A DNA stretch of 64,000 nt, taken from Tremella fuciformis (lineage: Eukaryota > Basidiomycota > Tremellomycetes > Tremellales > Tremellaceae). A program made the translations under genes and the position numbers. The DNA lies in NCBI GenBank assembly GCA_032768795.1, contig CP136491.1, forward strand, positions 3,288,501-3,352,500. Direction: 5' to 3'. The stretch's first letter is position 1, and each line of letters starts with the position of its first letter. A model generated the notes under the pieces. That model was not told the origin of the DNA. It worked only from the letters and a program-made list of their open reading frames with translations, and made no database searches. This document shows, one piece after another, positions 57,750 through 64,000 of the stretch.

Positions 57750-58796
57750 ATGAGTGTCGACGCCGAGATTGATGAGCTCCTTTCCGACCATGAGACGCAC
57801 CCGGAGACCTCAATTATCGCCATGTGCAAGTGGGACCAGTGCCCCGATACCTTCGATGACCCGTCAAAGCTCGCCCTGCACTTGCGCATCGGTGAGCTCT
57901 GCGTGCGGGGCACAGCGACGTTTGGCGCCCAACCAATTGAAATAGCTGACACGCAGACCATATTGACAAGGACAAAGACCTGGTGTGCAAGTGGGCGGGA
58001 TGCGGCCGTGCCGGTCAGAAGCAAAACACGCGCCATGCGCTCATCACGCACTGTCGGGCGCACACTGGCGATAGGCCATACGTGTGCATGCAGCCAGGTG
58101 CGTCGCCCTGATCACCCGTCAGACGCTGCAATCACTGATGCCACGCCAGGGTGCTACAAGACGTTCACGCGGTCCGACGCACTCAACAAGCACCTGCGGA
58201 CGCTCCACGGGCCCGGGGCCGAGGGAGCGCAGGCCGACACGTCCAGCTCGTCATCCTCCAAGCTGCGGGCCATCGCACCGTCGCCCGCGTCGTCCGACAA
58301 GCCCCCACAACCCGACACGCCCCGCCACGCACGCGTAGCGACCAAGTCACGGCGGAAGAAGGCAGAGACTCCCCCCAGTCCCGCCGTCGACCCCTCGCGA
58401 GCCGAGACGGAGCTGTCACATGACGAGGAGCTCTCTGCACCGCTGGCCCGGCTGCGGGAGAGGCAGCCCGTCTGGGATCTGACCTCTTCGGAGACGGAGG
58501 CGATGGCGATAGTGCGCGAGGCCCACTATAGACCGCCGCCAAGCTCGGACGACGGCTTTGACCAAGGGATCGGCGTGGGCGTTCCCGACTTGCCGAGCAT
58601 CATTGGCGAGATCACCGATCCCGACGACCCGGACAAGATGTGCCAGGTGTACGACCGGAGCAAGTGGGAGGTCAAGTATATAATGGCCAAGGCAAAATTG
58701 ATGCTGCTCATGGAGGAGAACGACATGAGGAGGTCAGAGTACGAGCAGCTGTTGCAGCGCGACGAGGAATTATCCCAGACGTTTGACGATGCCTAA
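57750..58796 (+). CDS. C2H2 zinc-finger protein, INO80 subunit Iec1-like
   Basis: Three exons (57750-57891, 57957-58097, 58150-58796) give 309 aa. Three C2H2-type fingers can be read: CKWDQCPDTFDDPSKLALH with HI..H, CKWAGCGRAGQKQNTRHAL with HCRAH, and CYKTFTRSDALNKHLRTLH after CMQPG. The arrangement of a degenerate first finger, an N-containing second finger and a RSDALNKH third finger matches Iec1, a fission-yeast INO80 remodeller subunit. The C-terminal third is helical and charged (YIMAKAKLMLLMEENDMRRS), where Iec1-type proteins have a similar helix. Because the combined intron length is a multiple of three, the unspliced sequence shows one long false frame. The assignment is plausible but not secure. 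Confidence 0.8.
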   Translation: MSVDAEIDELLSDHETHPETSIIAMCKWDQCPDTFDDPSKLALHLRIGELCVRGTATFGAQPIEIADTQTILTRTKTWCASGRDAAVPVRSKTRAMRSSRTVGRTLAIGHTCACSQVRRPDHPSDAAITDATPGCYKTFTRSDALNKHLRTLHGPGAEGAQADTSSSSSSKLRAIAPSPASSDKPPQPDTPRHARVATKSRRKKAETPPSPAVDPSRAETELSHDEELSAPLARLRERQPVWDLTSSETEAMAIVREAHYRPPPSSDDGFDQGIGVGVPDLPSIIGEITDPDDPDKMCQVYDRSKWEVKYIMAKAKLMLLMEENDMRRSEYEQLLQRDEELSQTFDDA

Positions 58797-59343
58797 TTCT
58801 CGGATCAGCATGGTATCGTTGTACTGTAAAAAACGTTCACGCCTCGCATGTATGGTCACGCGGGAGCTCTCGCTGACTCTGACGCCCAAGTGAGCCCACG
58901 ACCTGTCATTTCCTCGTGCTACGGCAGAGGGACGAGCTTTCACGGGGGTAGTGCCCTCTATGCTCTGTACGTTTCTTGGTCTTCCTCATCCTGACCGTAC
59001 CTTGCGTTTCGGCGTTGTGAACAAGTCTCTGTCAGCGGAACGAGTGGCTCCTGTCCGAGATTGCCAATCAGCGACCGTTGTCGTAATCATGAACTGTTCC
59101 TTCGCACGTCGCTCTTCTGTGGATGTGAGTGCGGTACGCACACGAACTGCACGCCGTTCCCGTTGGTCCGTGCGAGCAGCAGAGGAAGAGAATTTGGCCC
59201 AACAACGAGGGATGAACACCCCTCCTTTCTCTTGTTTGTGCTTGTTGCAGCATGCCGCTTGGGCCTCACGAAGTATTTCATACGCAGAGTTCATGCAGCG
59301 CCGGAGGTGTGCAGAAAATCCCTCTGAGTGAAGCGCTGTCTCG

Positions 59344-59374
59344 GCCACCCGGCAGCGCCATATGCCGGGGTGGC
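59344..59374. repeat. strong hairpin in the gene-free interval
   Basis: GCCACCCGGCA (59344-59354) pairs with TGCCGGGGTGGC (59363-59374) with one bulged G, leaving an 8-base loop. The stem is nearly all G-C and would be stable as RNA or DNA. It may serve as a 3' end or structured RNA element, or be a protein binding site. Confidence 0.6.
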
Positions 59375-59560
59375 TCCTCAGAGTCTATGGGTGTCTGAAT
59401 GGCATGAAAAGCTTCAACGTATGTAGAAATCAGGCTCCACAGCAGAAGCGTGGGCAGATACTGCAGCGTAAACGAGGGTATCTCGTAGAAACGCTATGAC
59501 GGGCTGCGTCCCACGTGTCCATCAGCGTGTTTCTTCAGTATCCGCTAGAACAAAGCTTTT

Positions 59561-59588
59561 GGCGCTGTCGTATTATATATACGACGCC
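59561..59588. repeat. AT-centred palindrome
   Basis: GTCGTAT (59567-59573) and ATACGAC (59579-59585) form a perfect seven-base inverted repeat around TATAT, flanked by GGCG and CGCC that extend the symmetry with a small gap. The centre looks like a TATA element. It is in the same gene-free interval, about 200 bases from the end of the dehydrogenase gene. Confidence 0.55.
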
Positions 59589-59787
59589 TAGACGCCCTCG
59601 ACGTTCAGGTGAAGACACCAACGTTGCCACTGGCATCACTTACTAGAGAGGAACAAGATCCCTGGGCTGGCAATATCGGGTCGAGGGGGTTGTCTTCTGG
59701 AGGTGGTACATGCATTTTACAGTACATCGCCTACGTATGGTCAGTGCATAAGAAGCGAATGATACCCGGATGCCCTGCTGAGAACGC

Positions 59788-61901
59788 TCAATGAATCTGT
59801 GGCATGGCCACAGTCGCCTTGCTTTCAGCGCGAGCACCAGCGAAACCGGTAAGAACATCACCTTGTTGCCAATAGCGTCGCCGGCCGGCCACAGAGTCGT
59901 GGTTGTCTGCGGGATCAGTCGAATGTCTCCCATGAGGAACAACATGCTCACCTTGCGCTGGGTGTAAAACTCCATGGCGGTGCGACCATAGAAGCCAAGT
60001 TGCCCCATGAAGCTGGCCTTGTTACCGGACCAGTTGAACATGGGAAGAGGGACGGGAACGGCGACATTGATCCCGATCTGTCCTGGCTCGGCCTGGAGCT
60101 CGAAGTGACGAGCGGCAGCACCGTTGTTGGTCTGACATCAGCAGTGAAGTGCAGAGACTTAGAACAGCGACGAACGAAGAGAGCAGCACCGTTTCCACTG
60201 TCGGGTTAGCGACTCCAAACAAACAACGTGCGGGCAAGAAGAAAGGAGGTAGGTGATGGTCCGTGCACAGAGTCCGGGTTGTGAACGCACTATTTGTTTT
60301 TGTTGATAATTTCGATAGCCTCGTCGAGTGTCTCCGCCGAGACGATGCTCAATACAGGTCCAAAAATCTCATTCCTGGAAAAAGGTTAGAGCGGTAATCA
60401 ATCAGACAGGTCATGCTTACTGATAGGCCGACATGTCGGTGGTGACCTCGACGACGGTAGGGCCGACAAAGTTGCCCTCCGGATAGTCGGGAACAGTGAA
60501 TCCGCGGCCGTCAAGAAGGATTTTGCCTCCCTCCTTCTCCACACTAGCAATGTAGTTTTCGATCTTCTGCTTTGCCTCGGGGGAGATCACGGGTCCCCAG
60601 ATCATATCAGCGTCCACAGAGGTGTAGAAATATATGGGCTCACAGGTCCGCTCCTTCCTCAAAGCCGCCCGTCACGTGCAAGTTCTTGGCCCGCTCGATG
60701 AGGTCCGGAATCCACTGCCGAGCCGGACCAACGAAGATAGCCACGGAGAGCGCCATGCACCTCTGGCCGGCCGCACCGAATGCGGCGCCGGCAACGGCGT
60801 TGAGGGTGAGATTTTTGTTTGCGTCAGGCATGATCACAGCGTGGTTCTTTGCCCCCAGGTTGGCTTGTACGCGCTTGCCGAGGGGTGTCGCACGGTCGTA
60901 GATGTGCTTGCCCGCTCGGTCGCCCCCGACGAACGAGATGGCTTTGATGTCGGGATGATCGCAGATACGGTTGACAGTAGGAGCAGTTCCATGCACCACG
61001 TTGATCACGCCCGGCGGCATGCCTGCAAAAATGAGCAGTCAGTCTCAGCGATGGGTCATGACTCACCGGCCCGCTCGCAAAGCTCGGCAACGATCATGGT
61101 GGCGCCTGGGTCACGCTCCGACGGCTTGACGACCAGCGTGTTGCCGGTGACCGTTGCCAGTGCCGCGGACCACAAGACGATCATGGCGGGGAAATTGAAC
61201 GGCGTGATGGCCGCGGTGACCCCCAGCGGCAACCGGCGAGAGTATGTGTCCATATCTTTGGACACCTCGAGCTTGTCGCCCAATAGGGTGTTGGTGATGG
61301 CCGTCGCCGTCTCGACGACCTGCAGGCCCCGTCCGACATCGCCCTGTGCATCCGCAAACGTCTTGCCCTGCTCGAGCACGATGGACTTTGCAATGTCCGG
61401 AGTATGTTGTCGGATGAGATGTTGTAATCTGACCCGGTAAGCACTCTGACCGGGGCCGCAGGGCATTAGCCGAGCTCACTCAAACATGACCCGCTGACGG
61501 CGCATGATGCTCGTCGCGGACCACGTCTTGAAGGCCTGCTGGGCAGCATCCACAGCAGCATTGAACTCGTCCTCGGTCGTCTCTGGTACCCGGTTCACCA
61601 GCATCTGTGTCGACTGCGCCCCATCAGCCTCTGACCGGGGTGTTCTGATGATGTCACTCACGGGGTCTCGCACGTCTAGCCATTGGGTCGCGGCGCTCTC
61701 GACAAATTCGCCGCCAATGTAGTTCTTGGTGTTGCCCCCGTTGGCCGTTGTGCCCCTCCATTTCGAGCTGACCTCTTCCGCGGCTTGCTGGCCCAGTGCT
61801 GAATACCGGGGCGAGCTGGTGGTGGGCTGAGTGGCGGTTGCCGTCGCCGCCGTCCGGATCGATCCTACCAGGCTCCGTTTTGCGAAGGGTGCGCGCAGCA
61901 T
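59788..61901 (-). CDS. methylmalonate-semialdehyde dehydrogenase (acylating)
   Basis: Mitochondrial ALDH6-family enzyme converting methylmalonate or malonate semialdehyde plus CoA to propionyl- or acetyl-CoA in valine and pyrimidine breakdown. Ten exons (61901-61662, 61613-61480, 61428-61067, 61022-60644, 60597-60421, 60374-60291, 60197-60176, 60131-59952, 59906-59862, 59817-59788) give 550 aa. The first 30 residues (MLRAPFAKRSLVGSIRTAAT) look like a mitochondrial presequence. Catalytic Cys is in GAAGQRCMALS (about residue 325); ITPFNFPAMI, FVGGDRAGKHIY, EIFGPVLSIV and FNWSGNKASFMGQ are family blocks. Intron 4 ends in TG rather than AG if the conserved ADLGPVISPEA is to be read. Exon 7 is 22 nt. 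Confidence 0.93.
60598..60643 (-). other. intron with apparent GT-TG ends
   Basis: On the minus strand the intron begins GTGAGCCC and has a GCTGAT branch motif, 46 nt long like its neighbours, but no AG occurs at the place where the reading frame must resume (GATCTG then GGGACCC). The next AG is 25 bases inside conserved coding sequence and is out of phase. Removing the interval up to TG yields the conserved L-G-P join. Confidence 0.7.
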
Positions 61902-62265
61902 GGTGTCGCTGTATGTGTGGAAGATGCAGGGGATGAAAGGGGTGATGGCCAAGATGTATGCATACGGACGAGAAGCAAAGTCTCTCTCGCATCGGTCGGA
62001 TCCTATCCAATCTCGCTCTAATCAGAGAACTCGGCTAATCTCGGCATCGGCTATAGCCCAATACAGGCACTTGGCGAGGGCGGCAAAAATGCTAATCAAT
62101 TACAAACTGGTACCTGATAAACTAATCCGGGTTTACTAGTCCCGGGTTATGGGGCTCCAGGCGGCCTCACACGTGGAATCAGCGTGGCCAAGCCAGGGCC
62201 GCTTCAGCTACGACACGCTTGAAGTGTCATCTCACCACATACTGCGCCGTCTCGCAGCCAGCAGG
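61902..62265. promoter_or_regulatory. divergent promoter between dehydrogenase and VPS41
   Basis: The 364-base interval separates two outward start codons. It contains two direct copies of CCGGGTT (62127-62133 and 62142-62148) spaced by 8 bases, in an AT-richer stretch about 120-140 bases before VPS41. An upstream in-frame ATG at 62149 precedes VPS41 but starts a segment with no homology. Confidence 0.45.
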
Positions 62266-64000
62266 ATGGAGCCGGACCTCATACATGAGGTCAGCAATGG
62301 TCACTCAAACCAAGAAGATCGTGGACCCGCGTCTGCCGGGCCGTCCAGGCGGTCATCAGTATCGACAACCCATTCCTCCCAGAGCAGCTCAAGTAGTCCC
62401 TCAAGGAAAGGCAAGGAGCGAGCCATCGAGCCCGAGGAGCAAGAAGCGAGCCCCAGACTGTCTGGTCGGCTCAGCAATGGCAACGCCAAACCGAGACCTG
62501 AGAGCGGTACAGGTGACGAAGAGGAAAGCGACGACGAAGAAGAGGAAGAGCCGTAAGAGCCACAAAGCTCAGAAGGAGCTCGAGACGCTGATTGAGAGGG
62601 CGCTCAAGTATAGTCGCTTGAAAGGCCGAATCCCAGAAATACTGGCCAAGGATACTGCTTCAGCCATCGACATATCGCCAAGAGTGATCGTGCGTTGGAT
62701 CGACTTGATGAGACAACAAGCTGATCGAAGGCATTGGGAACTCATAATGGCATGGTGCATGTTCTGAGCTATGAAGGATCCAAAGTCAACTCCTTCCGTC
62801 CGCATGCCGCAAGCATAACTTGTCTACGCATGGACGAGGAGAACGACTTTGTGGCCACTGCGAGCTTTGAAGGTTAGTTGAGCCGTGCAACGTCTGCGGC
62901 CACTAACCCAAACAGGACGAGTGGTGATACACTCGATCACGAGCAACGAGTCGTATGCTTTTGATTACAAACGCCCTATGCGAGCCATTGCCCTTGAACC
63001 TGAATTTTCGAAGAAGACCTCCCGCGCTTTTGTTTGCGGGGGCATGGCGGGAAACCTGATCTACCAGGAGAAAGGGTGGATGGGGTACAAGGAGAAGATC
63101 TTGCATTCCGGAGAGGGCCCGATATGGGCCATCGAATGGCGAGGGAATTTGATCGCTTGGGCTAATGATCAAGTGAGGCGAATGTCATATTGCAGTGCTT
63201 GGCTCACGACAGGGCGTCAAGATATACGACATCGCCAGCGAGCAGCGGATAGGCTTCATCGATCGCGGTCCAAACGCTCCTCGGGCCGAGCTATTCAAAT
63301 GTACTCTCTATTGGAAAGACGATGCGACCCTAATCATCGCTTGGGCCGATCATGTCAAGATTGTCAGGATACGATCTCGTTCTCGCAATCAGCTGTCGGC
63401 GCCGATACTTTCCTTGGAACTCACAGCGGACTATCAGGTCGATTGCATGTTGTCTGGCATAGCGCAATATCAGAAGTCGTTCATGGTCCTCGCCTACATC
63501 TCACCAGACACTTATGAAAACGAGGCGACCGAAGATCGGGCGGAGCAAAGAAGAAAGGCCGCGAACCGCCCGGAGCTTCGTCTGATCGAAAACGGCGAGG
63601 AAATGTCGGCAGATGAGCTGCAACTAGCCAATTTCCACATGTACGGCTGTAACGACTACCTGCTTGTCAAGTCGCGCAGGAACGAGGAGGAGGCTTTCTT
63701 TGTCGTAAGCCCGTCGGACATCATTGTTGTCAGGCCGAGGGACGCCGCGGATCACATCGAATGGCTGGTGGAGAGACAGCGATTCGAGGAAGCCTTGGCG
63801 TCTGCAGAGGAGTTGCAAAAGAAGCACGGATCGGCCATGGATGTCAAAGGGATTGGACTGAAATACATGCAGCATCTGATCGATCAGCGTGAGTTGCGCG
63901 ACAGACACGGGGCGGGTGACTCACTAGGTAGATGACTATGCCCAGGCAGCCGCACTGGCACCCAAAGTGCTTAAAGCAGATCGAGAGGCATGGGAGAGCT
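62266..64000 (+). CDS. VPS41: VPS41, HOPS complex subunit (3' end cut by window)
   Basis: Exons 62266-62552, 62599-62689, 62731-62872, 62916-63172, 63213-63888 and 63932 to beyond the window; about 505 residues are visible. The first 95 residues are disordered, with Ser runs and an acidic EEESDDEEEEEP stretch. The WD40-like beta-propeller follows: YSRLKGRIPEILAKD, ALGTHNGMVHVLSYEG, DFVATASFEGRVVIHSI and GNLIAWANDQGVKIYDI. The start of the alpha-helical CHC/TPR region (MQHLIDQHDYAQAAALAPKV) is at the end. VPS41 tethers vesicles to vacuoles and mediates AP-3 and late-endosome fusion. The final acceptor used (TAGGTAG) gives a sensible join, while a nearer AG would break the frame. Confidence 0.9.

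Larger units (their letters stand above)
58797..59787. other. large gene-free interval between convergent genes
   Basis: Almost 1 kb separates the 3' ends of the zinc-finger and dehydrogenase genes, far more than the 40-170 bases at most other convergent pairs in the window. Two overlapping open frames (plus 58951-59331, minus 58986-59348) have no recognisable motif. Two strong palindromes lie in it (listed separately). I see no tRNA-like cloverleaf, although a non-coding RNA cannot be excluded. Confidence 0.5.

Noticed and set aside
58951..59331. 126-aa plus-strand frame in the gene-free interval
   Set aside because: Overlaps an equally long minus-strand frame, low complexity, no recognisable domain.

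Overview
The window is nuclear DNA of a basidiomycete fungus, most likely a yeast-forming member of the Tremellomycetes (Cryptococcus/Tremella/Trichosporon side). This is inferred from gene density (26 protein genes in 64 kb), about 158 modelled introns that are mostly 38-52 nt, a CTGAC/CTGAT-type branch motif a few bases before the acceptor, GC-rich coding sequence, and protein sequences that read as basidiomycete orthologues. No transposon, CRISPR array, rRNA or convincing tRNA was seen. All gene models were spliced by hand, and each exon junction was checked for reading phase.

Left part (1-8,000): about 1.1 kb without a gene but with an ACGCGT-rich repeat, then an unrecognised 502-aa protein, and on the minus strand a LisH/WD40 protein, a nicotinamide riboside kinase and an armadillo protein resembling SmgGDS. 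Next is a 33-exon TOM1/HUWE1-type HECT ubiquitin ligase of 3,427 aa (8,344-20,082).

Middle (20,000-45,000): SEC13 (minus), MCMBP (plus), V-ATPase subunit B (minus), a PLP homeostasis protein (plus), the splicing factor SF3B1 (minus), choline kinase (plus), recyclin-1 (plus), an MFS transporter (plus), a PHOSPHO-type HAD phosphatase (plus), an alpha-arrestin (minus) and mitochondrial ribosomal protein mL43 (plus).

Right part (45,000-64,000): a glycerophosphodiester phosphodiesterase (minus), an SRP40/NOLC1-like protein (plus), aspartate kinase (minus), a short THOC5-like protein (plus), a LysM-domain protein (minus), a 129-aa orphan (plus), APC4 (minus), a C2H2 zinc-finger protein resembling INO80 subunit Iec1 (plus), about 1 kb without a gene, methylmalonate-semialdehyde dehydrogenase (minus) and the 5' part of VPS41 (plus), cut by the window end.

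Genes mostly alternate strands, with short shared promoters and very short convergent 3' ends; MCMBP and the V-ATPase B gene even share four bases at their stops. The genes are housekeeping functions (secretion and trafficking, ubiquitin, splicing, lipid and amino-acid metabolism) and do not form one pathway or cluster. The most unusual content is in gene structure: eight GC-AG introns, one apparent GT-TG intron, start codons cut off by an intron, micro-exons, and a phosphatase exon flanked by a C-rich intron and a 23-G intron. No clear new multi-gene system was found.
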